Shown: piece after piece, positions 23,315 to 34,708 of the stretch | How positions within the stretch are numbered: position 1 is the stretch's first letter | How the letters are laid out: each line of letters opens with the position of its first letter | Translations under genes and position numbers: made by a program | Source of the DNA: Favolaschia claudopus | Taxonomy: Eukaryota; Basidiomycota; Agaricomycetes; Agaricales; Mycenaceae | Length of the DNA: 64,000 bases | Direction: 5' to 3' | Assembly (NCBI GenBank): GCA_037176885.1 | Contig: JAWWNJ010000058.1 | Coordinates: 806,001 to 870,000 of the forward strand | Notes under the pieces: model-generated | Databases searched by the model: none | What the model was told of the DNA's origin: nothing | What the model saw: only the letters and a program-made list of their open reading frames with translations

Positions 23315-24185
23315 TCATTGTCGATCTCCCAGTTCTTCCTCCGACGTGGAACCGGCGTTATATCTGGGCCTCGGCTTGTTCAGCATATGCTCCTTCCGGT
23401 AAGCCTCTGAGCTAGCCTTCAAATGCAGCTTCAACATGGCCTTGATAGGCCAAAATTTTTCGTATCCATCGAGACCGTGTATTACGCTGATCTATGCGCA
23501 GGGAAATATCCCTCGCTAAACAAACGAGGGAGTGACCAAACTCACCTGCTTACACAATTTCTTCACTTCGTCTGGGTTCTGCATCTGATAACAAACTCTG
23601 GGATTTAGATTCTTGTTTGCCAGACGGCGAACCTGGTTCTGTGCCTGTGTTCATTCCCACCTCACAACTAACTTACAAATGCCGCACCTGCACAGTGTCG
23701 AATTTATCCTTCGTCCATGCGCACTCCTCGAGCAAAGTGCGTTCTAAATTATATCCACCAGAATTGGGTCTTCCTGGTTGGCCAGGCGGACTTTTGTATC
23801 CTGCACTGTGGGCTACACCTTCTCGATCGACCAGCAGTTCATCCTTTTTCTTTTGAAGGACCTCAGCCGGATCACGGGAACGAGTTCCCTGCGAATCCAG
23901 TTCGCAAAGATTGCGTGAAGTCACCAGTTGCTGTATTCGGCTGTAGTTGAGGCGTGGAGTTATCAGAGGCAATGCAAATGCAGTCATATCGCTTTGTAGG
24001 TTCGGGGGAATATTTGTTGCACTCCTTCTAATATAAGTACCTGATTCTGGGACGCCTGAATGCGAGTCGATTTCAAGTTGCCCCTCAAATGGATTACATT
24101 TTGCCTCGAATTCATTGCTTGCGCAGTTTATAGCGGTTAATTCTCTCCTTGCAAGTGACATAGCTATGACCGCGCCAAGATGCAC
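23315..24185 (-). CDS. Orphan protein, conserved Agaricomycete family (three visible exons)
   Basis: The exons 24185-23688, 23638-23546 and 23491-23315 join in phase. The joins use a GTGCGG donor with a CACAG acceptor, then a GTGAGT donor with a GCATAG acceptor. The last two exons read NQVRRLANKNLNPRVCYQMQ, NPDEVKKLCKQ, then GYEKFWPIKAMLKLHLKASS, EAYRKEHMLNK and an acidic end TSEEELGDRQ. The 'YxxxWPIxxMLKxxLKxSSxxYRKE' tail recurs in many Agaricomycete hypothetical proteins with an otherwise variable N-terminus. Earlier parts include LQKKKDELLVDREG and PPGQPGRPNSGGYNLERTL. The N-terminal part may contain unrecognised introns and the 24185 start is uncertain. No enzymatic motif was seen. The tail style suggests kinship with the accessory-gene class represented by the 16.9-kb gene. 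Confidence 0.6.
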
Positions 24186-25010
24186 CTGTATTTTGTTTCC
24201 ATGTAGTGGCTGGCGCTGTGTATGGCAAAGGCACCGAGCTATAGAGCATCTGTCGAGAGACTAGTAGACAACTAAATTTCAGATCAACTACTTGATGAAT
24301 TTGATTTGAAGAAAAATCACCCGAACCTCGGCACGGCTTCCAGCGTTAAAGCGACATCCCCGAGCTATCCCTTAGAACGAATTCGAACAGCGTTCGTGAT
24401 GGTCTGTCAGTCTGCCGCAACGACGAACGGATTAGACTGAATGCCCATGTCTACGGTATGCCAGCTCGTGATCATTGACGACGTCAAGCACTGGGCGCCA
24501 CTGTAGGAATACCAGTTTCACCAGATTGGATGTAGGCACGTTGAGGCAGACGAAATTCAGAGAGTGAGCCAACCAAGTCCGATCGCTGAAATTTGACTTG
24601 AAAGCGCCTATGCGGTGAAAAAAAACTTTTTTCTCTCCGCCAATTAATGGAAATCCACAACAACTGCACAGCCAGAAGTTGAAACTCTGTGAGTTTGTGA
24701 GCAAAATCCCATGTTTGACTCTGTGGAGGCGTCCAGTTCTAACTGATTCCTACAATATAGAGAAACCAGAAGAATACAGCACGAAGGCGGCCATGGAAGT
24801 GCAGGAAAATCTTGAGATTCTCATCGGCAGACAAGACGAGTCAAGACTTTGAGCCGATGACAATCCTTGAGGATCAGTGTTTCAATTTGCGAGTCGTCTC
24901 GAGGCGGAACATTGGTTCGAGACGGTATTGTATTGTGTACGTCGTCATCTCATCTTTCATCAAACTCGGACCGCCCAAGTTTTTCAAGGGGAGCGAGAGA
25001 AAGCAAGTAT
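24186..25010. other. Intergenic downstream of LINE ORF1
   Basis: This is where a LINE ORF2 would begin if the element at 25.0-26.4 kb were complete, but no endonuclease or RT motif can be found on the minus strand. Confidence 0.5.
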
Positions 25011-26450
25011 CTAGTTACGACGAACTTGTTTACGAGGGCGGTGGCTATCCCCATTGTGACTGCTGTTCCCACCACCCTGACCCCTCTTGCCATTCCCTTT
25101 TCCATGTCCATTCGAGTGCACGTTGCGAGCGGGGCCAGCGATGACGAAAGCGGGCCACCTTTCCATCATTTTGAAAGGGCAGTAGGGTTCCTCGTGGCCC
25201 AAGGATTTGCATCCTTCACAGAAGAGAGCCGGCTTGGCGACTGTGCCGTAGTTGAACATTTCGGTGCGGAATTGAACGGCCTCGAAAACGTTGATGAAGT
25301 TCCGGTTCAACAAGGTTTCGCTCGAGGGCGGGGCCGCCGTGACGTTCCAATAGATGACGGGGTTGTCAGTCTTGGGAGTGCTGTTGACAGCAGTGACTTT
25401 GAGAGACATGAGGAAGTGGATGATCGGGTCCGCGTCAGCGGGATAAGCGTCGTGCACCGAGCTTAGGTATGTCTGAATGGTTTCGTTGGCGCTGAGGGAC
25501 CTAAAGACTTCTTTCAAGACTTCCGAGGCGTCTTCCTCAGTGGCGTCGGCCGTGAGTCCTCTGACAGTCCCAAGGAGGGTCGATTCGGGGGGTGCGAAGG
25601 GAAGCGGGTGGAAGACCACTTCGGGGGTGATCCAAGCGGTACGTGCACACACCTGCTGAATCTGGTTGTCGGTGAGACCGCGGACTAAGTAGATGAAAGG
25701 GTAACGACGGGAAACGTTGGGTGCGGGTTGGGCTGGGCCGATGCGCATATTCGGCTGTGCTATTCCGATGATACGCTCGATATACTTTTTGAAGACACTG
25801 ATCTTGGACACCTCGGCGTTGAAGTGCTCGCCGCCGTGCTCGTAGATGAAGAGCTTGTCGATCCCTGTCTTCCATTGAGTGACTTGGTCGGGGTGAACGC
25901 CCTCGAAGACTCGTAGTTTGTCCCATCCATGGATGACGGGGAAGCCGTTGGCGGGGACGGGCATGAAGGAGCTAGTGACTGCGGCGTTCGCCATGAGCTG
26001 CGCGATGGTGGCGGCGGATAGGCAGATAGCTGCGGCAGTACCAGCGACCGTGGCTACAGGTGCTCGTATGTGGTTGGGGGCGCCGTCTACTTGCATGGCA
26101 TCGCCGACGTCGCTGGTGTTGGCATTTGCATGAGCCGCTATTGCTGCTGCTACAGCTGGCTGGTCAGCGACGTCAGGTCTCTCTAGATCATTCCCAGCAA
26201 GATCGGATGCATCGTTGACAGCTGGGCATAGTAGTGTGGGAGCGGGCGTGACAGCGGGGGTTACAGTCGCGGTCGATGCAGAGAACACCGCTGCTGCAGT
26301 TCGGGGTATTGCCTGTGTGACGCTGGCTCCGTGCACATCCGTTGGTGCAAAGTATATGGTTGAGGTGGTGGTTGGGGGCGCGAAATGAATAGAAGACATC
26401 TGCGGAGAGGACGCAACTGCCGCAGGGGAGATGATTTGAGTCTCCTTCAT
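25011..26450 (-). mobile_element. LINE gag-like ORF1 protein, intact but without its ORF2
   Basis: An uninterrupted frame. I chose ATG 26450 (MKETQIISP) as start; the frame stays open further upstream. After an Ala/Pro/Thr-rich N-terminal third come FPVIHGWDKLRVFEGVHPDQ, KLFIYEHGGEHFNAEV, VFKKYIERIIGIAQPNMRIG and RYPFIYLVRGLTDNQIQ. Near the C-terminus is CEGCKSLGHEEPYCPFKMME, a C-x2-C-x4-H-x4-C zinc knuckle, followed by a Gly/Asn/Arg-rich basic tail. This is the ORF1 of a common Agaricomycete LINE lineage, presumably an RNA-binding coat protein for retrotransposon ribonucleoprotein. No companion ORF2 lies downstream, so the copy is incomplete or rearranged, yet the frame has no stop over about 480 codons. 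The upstream extension to 26606 would start at a TTG and is not needed. Confidence 0.75.
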
Positions 26451-26900
26451 AAGAGAGGAAGTTGCGACGCATGGACCCTTCACTACCTGAGAAGGACAAA
26501 CCAGAATCTCACTCGCAATGGGCGAGGGTGACACAAGACCTTTTCCTTGGTCAATGGGGGTCGGGTTGTCGTGTTTCGAGCACCAAGAGTTGTAGTGATA
26601 ATACAATACCCCCAGTAACTACTGCATACCACGTTGCATTTCCCCCAGTAATAGCTGGCCACTAAATAATAGCCACAATACAATGTTGCAGGGAATTGAT
26701 GGCAAAGCCAGGGAGATTGTGTCAAGCTGTCAGGCGCCGTCTGCCGCTTTGATTATTGATGATAATTCCCTTATTAGATGAGGAATTGATGTGCAAACAA
26801 ATATTCGTTGATTTCCGTTGTGGCCGACCTAAGATCAACAATTTAATATCCGCATATAGCTAAATACAGATGCCAACAGATGTAATGAGGTGGATCAACG
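26451..26900. other. LINE 5' flank / intergenic
   Basis: AT-richer stretch with CCCCCAGTAA repeated at about 26608 and 26641. No gene. It may be the 5' UTR of the LINE ORF1 copy. Confidence 0.35.
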
Positions 26901-27040
26901 GAATTCGCCGCACCGGGGATCTCGGGCTTCGGGGTCTCGACCTCGGAATTCCCCGCAGCCGGCGATCTCGGTCTTCTTGACCAAAACTGGCCTCGGGGAT
27001 CTCGGGGATCCGAGTCTCGACTCGGAATTCCCCATGCACG
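26898..27040. repeat. Imperfect tandem repeat in the 3' flank of the KDZ gene
   Basis: The unit 'CGGAATTCCCC..GGCGATCTCGG' recurs three times with spacers that also repeat 'GGGGATCTCGG'. It lies just beyond the KDZ transposase stop at 27045. It is potentially 3' UTR or the subterminal region of the transposon. Confidence 0.5.
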
Positions 27041-27044
27041 GCGA

Positions 27045-30000
27045 TCAAACGTCATCCGCGTCAGCCTCGTCCTCTTCGTCGTCGCGCTCGTTCCCCTCCA
27101 CCTGTTCCTCCCCCGGCACATCACCTTCCTCGTCATCACCATCAACATCGTCAACGTCCACCACAACACTTTCACCCATCTCACGCGAACCCGCCAGATA
27201 TGCAGTGGCTTTTGAGCGCAATACGCTCCACTCCTTCGTCAATCGCTGCCGGGTTCGCCGTTCCCGCCTTATATGCTCTTCAGCATATGCACGCAACCCC
27301 TCAGCCAACTCAGATGAGCAGCGGGATCTCGCGCCGGCCCGTCTTTCCCATTCTTCCTCCATCCACACCCCATACTGGACGGTTCTTCGCATTTCCTCAT
27401 CAATCAGGACAATCTCTTCGTGCCAACGGCGGGTACGCGCGAAGGCCTTGCACCATTCCACCCTCAACGCTATTCAGAACAGCCTCTCAGTATCTTTGCA
27501 CCGCGCAGTCAAAAAAGCACGTACCGTCAATGATCTCTTCGTCGCCATCGCCTATCTGGGTCTTGTACCAAATCCATGACATTGTGTGCGACCCTTCTCC
27601 TGCCACCACTATCCCCGCCGCCCCCACTCCGCCCTCCACGATCTGTCCAAGCGCCCGGAGCCGTTCTTGTTCCGCCTTCTCCTCTTCCGTCCTCGCTCGC
27701 TCGTTGATTCCACGAACATCCTCCTCAGCGAGCGCTCGAAACACCCTTTCCCACGGCCCATGCCCACGCAGACGAAGTAAGGCGTTCCGCGCGTAGCGGT
27801 ATCTCAGCTTTGCTTTGTGAATCCGCACCTCTACCTGCCGCAGTACCCCCTGACCTCGCGTCAACCCTCGCTGCCCTGTTACGTTCCGATGGCGGAATTG
27901 ATTGGTTCCACTTCGGATCCGCAACTCCCCTCGAAGTTCTTCCAACGAGTCGCTCAACTCTGCCTCCCGCATTTCTTCCTCGATCTTCGCCAACCCCGTC
28001 TCCCCCGCTTTATCCCTCACGTCAGCCGCCAGTTCCGACGGCATGAACAACTTTATTGATTCCGCCGCGCGCGTTCGGTCTTCGTAAATTTCGCGTTGCG
28101 AGTTCGTCAAAAATCTGACTAATTCCGGCATGTACACACGCTGCATGTTTCGGAATCGGTTCACGCGCTTCAATAGCGCCGTCCTTCGCGTGACGAAGTC
28201 AATTTCTTGAGTCGTGGTGGGGTCTTTCGTCGCTTTCACGTCAATCGTTAGAATACGCCTATAAATTAACACATTATCTTTAGCACCATACTTCGATAAT
28301 TATAATTTAAATCCACTTGCTGGGTATTTTCGATGTCAAGTCCGAACGCAATCAGAGTACTTGATGTGTGCTGCCGTCGAACCTCCAGCCCTTCTCCCGT
28401 TCGGGTTAGTTCGGCCCTGCTGAGTTGGAGACGAATATCCTTCAATGATTTGACTGGCGAAAAATGTCAACAAGACAGAATCTGTCAAAGTCAAGAAGCG
28501 TACCTGGTTTGGTCAACTCAAAGGGTGATGAATCGCCTTCTGTGTGTTGCTCAGATTCCCATTCCTTCACCCACCCCCTCCACTTCGCGACCAACTCCGG
28601 GCGTTCGCCCTCGACAACTGCCGTGAACGCATCAAAGGCTTCTTTGTGCCTCGGAGCCTCTTTTAACGCGCGTGCCAAGCGCTGGCTGAGCACTTTACGA
28701 TAAGATACTGTCCGCATCCAATTGTGGAATGCGAACAGGCCTTCCAAAAACGCGTGCCTCCCGCCAGGTCCCATCATTTTCGTCGAACCCGCGGCCCCGT
28801 TGGTAAATTCCCAATTCTGCTCAACATCTTCACCGTTCGACATCCCTGCCCCCCACATCCAATGAAAAGAGTAAGGCGAATGGCACGGCCATTTGTGCCC
28901 GAGAATATGGAAGTTTGGGACCTTGAACCAGATTGACGTCGTTTGCCGGTTGATGTGCATTGCCTCAGGAAGTCCCGTCATGCGCGTCCAAAACTTCTTG
29001 CTAAACTGGCAAGCGATGTCGTACGAGAGAATTATGTAGAGCATCACCGTGTTTAGAATAGCAGCGAAGAAAATGAAGTCCATATTGCAATAGCTATACC
29101 TCGCGAGTGTTCAGAGCCAGGCACAAAGCAAACAGACACCACTCACCGCTCTCCACGCTGCAAATCTCCAATACCGTTCGGCCGCCACATATTGTGCCGA
29201 GCGCACGTAACTCCACCCACGCCGGTTGTTCGGAGCCCCTTGCCGCGCTTTGCATCTGCCAAGAACATCGCTTGAAAACCGGAACAAGTGGAGATCTCTT
29301 CCTCGTCGACATGATTGCGGAGGTACTCCTTGTAGAGCCGTCGGTTGACGAAATACCCCAGGCCATCGTCAACCACTGGGTCTCGTTCTTCCGTAGACAC
29401 ATTGCGATTAATCAAGCGGAAATTTGCATCTTCCGCTAGAAAAGTAAAATACTTGTAGCTGAATAAAATTTCAGTGATAAGTTGCGATGGCTTTTCAGCG
29501 AAGACGCACCGCAAGTCCTCCGGCATCTCAGCCCAATTTATGTTGTTCCAACCCTCCGGCAAGTTCTTCCCATGCTGAGGACACGCCCGACATGTCAGCG
29601 CCAGCTCGCCCTGCGCCGTCCCTCCAACACCCGACGCCGAATGCCCTCTCCCGGCACGCTTCATCATTTCCATCATGCGGTGTTGCCGTACGATGTGGAT
29701 GAACGCTCGGCGGCGATTCTAAATGCAAGTTCAGCAAAACCTTCACGACACTGTCTTCAAGCCTCACCGGAAGTGGATTTAAACCGTCAGCATTTGTTAA
29801 TAACTCTAAGGAGCGCAAAAAGTGGAAACTCGAGACCTTTCCCAGACAGTTTAAATTCTGGAAAAGGCGGATCACGTTAAACGTGGCGCAAGTAGACGGA
29901 TCCAGAGCCGTCGCCGGCCACCAGCACACCCGCATCAGCTGCTGTCGCGGCTTAATGCGAGAATCACACTCGCAAAACTGTACGGCGACCTTGTGGATGC

Positions 30001-30766
30001 CAGTGACATCAATGACTGTAAATTTATACTTCCCGCGCCGCATTGCCCCGCACATCGACCCCGGCAAGTGTCCTAGTTGGACTACCAACCCCAGCTCCCC
30101 CAGAGAGACGCGCTCGAAGCAACCGTCGGCCCAATACTACAGAAAACCAGATTAGCTACAAACTATGTATCACATAGTCACAACGCACCTGAATCCAATG
30201 CGTCGGCAAGACCTGATGCTGCTCAACAACACAACTTTTGCAGAACATCCCCGGGCCATAACAAGTCTGATTCTCGCATCGATAGCGAGGGTCGGCCTCA
30301 CCGCAAGACGCACAAGCGGCGTAAATCTCCGCGTCCCCTCGTCCCTCCAACCGCAACATTTCATCGAGATATTCATCGCGCAAACCCACCCACGTCTGAA
30401 ATGGCAGATCCTAAGAGCCCTCCGTCAGTTAATCATCAAAGGAAATCGCACGAACCAAAAACGCACCGAATTCGTATATCTTTTTGCCCTTACACGCACT
30501 GAGATCCCATCCGTTTCTGGACCTTCCTCTTCCGGAACGAGAGAGTCGTCCCCCATATCATAAGTGAAATCGGCGGAATCGAGAGCGGAGTTGGTGTTTA
30601 CATCTTCTTGATAATATTCCGGCAGTGTGGCCGATCTATCCACCGGGGCTGCCCGCTCCACGATGCGCCGACGGTCATTTGAGACGCGAACGACGGCAGC
30701 TCTATCCGGTCGGTGGGTGTATAACGTGGGGGGCGCTCCGCCGCGCCCGCGACGATGTCCCGTCAT
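27045..30766 (-). CDS. KDZ-superfamily transposase with CxC2 cysteine cluster, apparently intact
   Basis: Nine exons can be joined: 30766-30467, 30410-30189, 30136-29768, 29718-29510, 29458-29147, 29099-28504, 28453-28321, 28258-27525 and 27469-27045. They sum to 3,300 nt (1,099 aa) with correct phase at every junction. The N-terminus (MTGHRRGRGG) precedes the CxC2 cluster CASCGEADPRYRCENQTCYG, PGMFCKSCVVEQHQVLPTHW and GLVVQLGHLPGSMC. The core has RLINRNVSTEERDPVVDDG, CSGFQAMFLAD, YCNMDFIFFA, LSYDIACQF, PNFHILGHKWPCHSPYSFHW and SNGEDVEQNWEFTNGAAGST; the conserved Asp, Asp and Glu residues are presumably the catalytic triad. The C-terminus is helical and ends RVEWCKAFARTRRWHEE plus an acidic tail. 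KDZ (Kyakuja-Dileera-Zisupton) enzymes are nuclear DNA transposases expanded in basidiomycetes. Eight introns are canonical GT-AG except the one after 28321, which is GC-AG. No terminal inverted repeats were located by eye. Confidence 0.85.
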
Positions 30767-31289
30767 CACAAATCGATAGATGGTGTAGAATGAGATACTG
30801 GAAAGAACTTGTTGCCAAGCGATCGACAATCTTGCGCCATCATTCCGCCTCGCGAGCAATACTGCCGACTGGAGTTGTGTGCCAAGCGAAACGCCGCTGA
30901 TTTGCTGTGTGCTTGATTTACATCCAGAAACTCAAGCTTAACTCAAGTGTAGTTGTAAGAGTGTTTCTTCCAAGGACATCCCAAGAGTGGAAAGAAAAGG
31001 GCTTCAATTAACGAGAAATCCAGCTTAGCGCTGTGCGGAGTGGAGGGGAAGCTAGGGGAAGTCAAAAGTCGCTCAGAGTCACGCCATCGCCATCAATATC
31101 AAATATTTGATCTTCGGCGCCGCGAGATCAATCGCTGTTATCTTCTCGAGCGAAACAAAGCTGAACACGGAGAATTATCTCAGACACCCAACAGATACCC
31201 CCCAAAAAAGGAGGAGAGACTGATCTCTCAAGGTAGAACCAGGAGCGAAAAGCAACGACAACGAGCTAAGATTCCATTGAAGATGTATA

Positions 31290-32023
31290 CATATTGAAGA
31301 TAGTCGACGCCGGCAACGCAAGGACGTAGTTGGACCGCATGGCGAGCCAACCATATGACCGAATCTGGTCCGCCCGGCCGCTACCGCCCACACAACCACA
31401 GAAATCTACGGCCACCGTCTCCACCCCACGACCCGTCAACGCTTCCAAGGTCTCTCCGCGCGGAGTCGGGCAACGATCGCCTTCATGCCCCAACGGCACC
31501 CGCAAACCTGCGTCGCGCAGCGTCGTGGCCGTGTAATAGCTTAGCTCGGCACTCCACCGCTGCAATGGAATTCAATCAGTCGGCTTTATCACGAACAAAA
31601 CGGACTCCGCACCCGGACATGATGAAAAGGAAGATCTTGATGTGCTCCTTGCGCGCAGTCGTGGCAGCGATGCCGAACGGTGCAATCCTCGCAGCGGTAT
31701 TCAGCCATGCAGCCACAGTCGCAGTCCGGGGTGTCGTCGGTAATCTCGTCAAGCTCCAGGACGTGAAAATCTTGCCCGAGATGTGCCTTCACGATGCAGT
31801 CTTGACAGAGCTCGGGCAAAGCGCAGTCGTCGCACCGATATAGCGCCGGCTCACCACATGTGCATGCCGTGTCGGTGTGGGTCTGCCAAGAGGGCAGCGA
31901 GAGAACGGCATTGATACTCTAGCGCCTCGTTAAATCAGAAAGCATAAAAAATTAATTGAGACTAACAGCAATCATAATGTCCGTTTCCTCGTTGGTGAGC
32001 TGCTCATCCATTAGATTGTCCAT
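31290..32023 (-). CDS. Short CxC2/KDZ N-terminal protein lacking the transposase core
   Basis: The start at 32023 (MDNLMDEQLTNEE) is followed by a 50-nt intron, then CTCGEPALYRCDDCALPELC, QDCIVKAHLGQDF, a second cluster CDCGCMAEYRCEDCTVRHRC with HDCAQGAHQDLPFHHVR, another short intron, and RWSAELSYYTATTLRDAGLR, VPLGHEGDRCP, VAVDFCGCVG and SYGWLAM. These are the paired cysteine clusters and the 'LGHxGxxCP...V.V.FC.C' strands that form the N-terminal module of KDZ transposases. The frame then ends in unrelated sequence (STIFNMYTSS) and no DDE core follows. It lies on the same strand about 0.5 kb upstream of the intact KDZ gene but is not its duplicate, because the cysteine spacing differs. It is either a truncated relic or a stand-alone DNA-binding derivative. 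Confidence 0.62.
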
Positions 32024-33937
32024 GGTGGAGAAGGAAGAAAGAGATTTGGCGGGCCAGAGTTTCATGTGCTGATGGATTTGCACGCGCCCAGAAATCAATT
32101 GACGGCGGTTTCTCCGACGGCGACCGCACAACACTACAGCCCAGGGCAAGGAAGAGACAAGGAAGAGAGACGGCAGGGATGAGGATTTTTCGAGATTACA
32201 GTAACATAGTATCGAGCAGATGTGTTAAATAGATGTGGCGTCGATAGTAATGGATGAGGCGAAATGCAGCTGCTACAGACTCCGGTCTCTCGCGTCTGGC
32301 CGGAAATCTCAGTTTGGATTGCCAGAGAAAGCTGAGGGACATGCGCACTTGAAGTAGCGAGCGTATTGTATGCCCACCATAATCTCCGCTTGAATACTTT
32401 CGTGACGCCGACCATAGTAAAGTGAATCATAAGTCAGAAAAGCCTCCTGGTGGTGGGTTTCTGGAAACTGAGCCGGTGATGAGAGCACTACGAGAGGCGA
32501 AGCAAAGAAGGAGGGGCTTGTACGTGCGTCGTCCGATAGCGCTCGCCGACATCGAGCTCGCTGGACATGGTGACAGGATAGAAGGCCGAATCGAGCTAAA
32601 TTAGTCGCCATGAATTGCGTCATCTCTTGCCTTTTCGGGACAAACGAGACCACAACTTTTGCTTTTAATACGCTATGAGTACGTCGGAAGTCGATGTTTG
32701 TACTATATGTTCTGGCTTCAAATACTTGTCAGCAAAGACTCCGCGCAAGAAATAACCAAAACTCTGCACTTCAAAAATCAAACACACACCCTTTTTTTTT
32801 CCTCGAGGGCGTCACCTCCGCTGTATCCCCCGAAATTTCTGGGACGAGATTCAAACTCGGGTCCGAATATTCTGGGAATTTTTTGGTTTTATTGCCGCAA
32901 GTTGGGAGGGGGAGCTTTGGAAGCTGGTGTGATTTTATGCCGTGAGACGACTCTATCACTGACATAGAACTCCTCTCATACTTCAATGTCGAAACGGCGT
33001 CCACTCCGCAAATCACTTTGTCAAGACTCTGAGGAGTACCAATCTGGGTTACTATCTTTGGCTACACCTTCGGGCTGTCTAATGAGGGATGGTATAGACG
33101 AACAGAGACCCAAAAACGACAAAGTCATCGAAGAGCTTCACTAGCTTATTACTACCGGTCGGTCGACCCCGCCAGCAAAATCTAGTTTGCTGATGTGCGA
33201 CACTTGAGCCACCCTGAAGCTCGCGAGAAGAATCGTCTTCGCATGCAAGAACGACGGTACGTCCGCTCTGGATATCTCTTTCGCAATAGACTGTCCGCCT
33301 TTGTAGCGCTCTGACCCGCGCTAAGCGGCGTACTCGAGACTCGGCTCCCGATTTCGAGCCCCCGCCCCTTCCCCCTCCCTCTGACATTCCGCCCTTGTCT
33401 CCACCTGTGGCTGCACACTCCCCGAGTTCGGCGCCTGTCAGCGAGATGCTCATGGCAAACGACATGCCAGCTTCTTCGAGATGAGCCAGCTCATCTCCCA
33501 CGGCTCCTTGGTCCTCACCACGATCCTTTCGCAGCCATTCCTCGGCTACAACTCCCACGCGACCGGCGCGCGCGGTGAATGCGGACGAATCGGTCCTCAC
33601 CGCCCTCGCCGCCGTGACTGCATTGAATGCCGCACCTTTGACGGAGCCGGATTTCCACGAGAGACTGCGGTGGCGGCGCGCTCGATATCCAATCTACACT
33701 ACTTGGATGAGCTGGGAGCACTACCGAGAGATAGAGGAGTGGTCTGCCGCTGTACAATGTGCTTAGACGTCGTGTTTTCAGATATCAGGAATATGAATGC
33801 AGATTGCGACCCAATTTTTATTTGAGAGTGAAATTAAGAGACGAAATTACATGAGAAGAGATACGAGCGAAGACAGAATGCAATGTAGAATACAAACAAC
33901 GAGATGAGCGTCCGAGCAAAGAATTCAGCAGCAGCAA
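32024..33937. other. Intergenic with short unassigned frames
   Basis: A plus-strand frame at 33575-33766 (MNADESVLTALAAVTALNAA, ending REIEEWSAAVQCA) has reasonable codon usage but no recognised domain. The minus frame at 33079-33600 overlaps it. Neither is supported enough to call. Confidence 0.4.
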
Positions 33938-34607
33938 TCAAGCACCTCCCCAACCCCAAGATCCAGAATCCGCTGAAGGTGCCCCCCAAGCGCCGCTCTC
34001 CATGTCAGCTTTAGACACCCCCCAAGACTCAGAATCCGTCTGAGGGTCCCCCCAAGCGCCTGTGCCCCACCCGTCACTGTCACCGTTTCCCCAGCCGAAA
34101 TAAAGGGGGGGCAGCTCGGTGGCCGTCCAGGCCTCCAAAAACCCATCTTCTAGAATCTCTCGGATCGCCCGCTCTTCGATAATGCGGGGCAGCTGCGTAC
34201 GATCTTCAATGATGGTACGCCGAACAGCAATGGCGAAGATGGAGGCTGGAGATGCATGAGCAGCAATAAGGCTGAAGAGTAAGTGACTTACCGAGCTTCG
34301 CGCGTACGAGCGTTCTCGCCTCCAGGTAATCGGGGGCGATAGCCAACGGGCCAGGGTTGCGGGCACGAAAGGCGGTGAGCGCGAGGAACGTCTCCGCCAT
34401 GGCATCGCCGCCGCTGGAAGACCAAACATGGTACCCGTGAGGACAATCTTGGTGCTCTGAAAAAGGCTGACGACCAAAGTCTCGAGTGTGGTGACCGCGG
34501 TCAAGGCAGTGGAAGGGGAGGCTTTGATCGCGGAGCGGGTCGCGCTCCATGAGAGGTGGGATGATTGGGGGGCGGCGACTGCGACGACGGCGATGGCGGC
34601 GACCCAT
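33938..34607 (-). CDS. Orphan two-exon protein with Trp/Gly-rich C-terminus
   Basis: Exon 34607-34292 (MGRRHRRRRSRRPP start) and exon 34245-33938 join across a 46-nt GTAAGT..CTCCAG intron, giving 207 codons in frame. Features are a basic N-terminus, FHCLDRGHHTRDFGRQPFSE, HGYHVWSSSGGDAMAETFLA, LARAPDYLEAR-like helix (PLAIAPDYLEARTLVRAKL), RIIEERAIREILEDGFLEAW, and a repetitive tail with SWGVSKADMESGAWG and SGSWGWGGA. The 'FHCxDxGHHTxD....H..C.H.Y.VWSSSGGDAxAETLLxLTAxRAR' core is familiar from Agaricomycete hypothetical proteins. No catalytic function is known to me. It is divergently oriented from the viroplasmin-like gene with only 101 bp between the start codons. Confidence 0.6.
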
Positions 34608-34708
34608 GAGCGAGAGAGAAAGAGTCTGAAGTAAAGGGGGAGTATGCACGTGGTACTGCACATTCCCTTTTTGGGCTCTTTTCAGTCTCTGTCCTTCATC
34701 CGATAGCC
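34608..34708. promoter_or_regulatory. 101-bp divergent (bidirectional) promoter interval
   Basis: Separates the ATGs of the minus-strand gene (34607) and plus-strand gene (34709). It contains a purine-rich GAGAGAGAAAGAG half and a pyrimidine-rich CCTTTTT..CTTTTCAGTCTCTGTCC half. No TATA box was seen. Inferred from gene arrangement. Confidence 0.4.

Noticed and set aside
26451..26606. Upstream extension of LINE ORF1 to 26606
   Set aside because: It would start at a TTG codon; the first in-frame ATG is at 26450.
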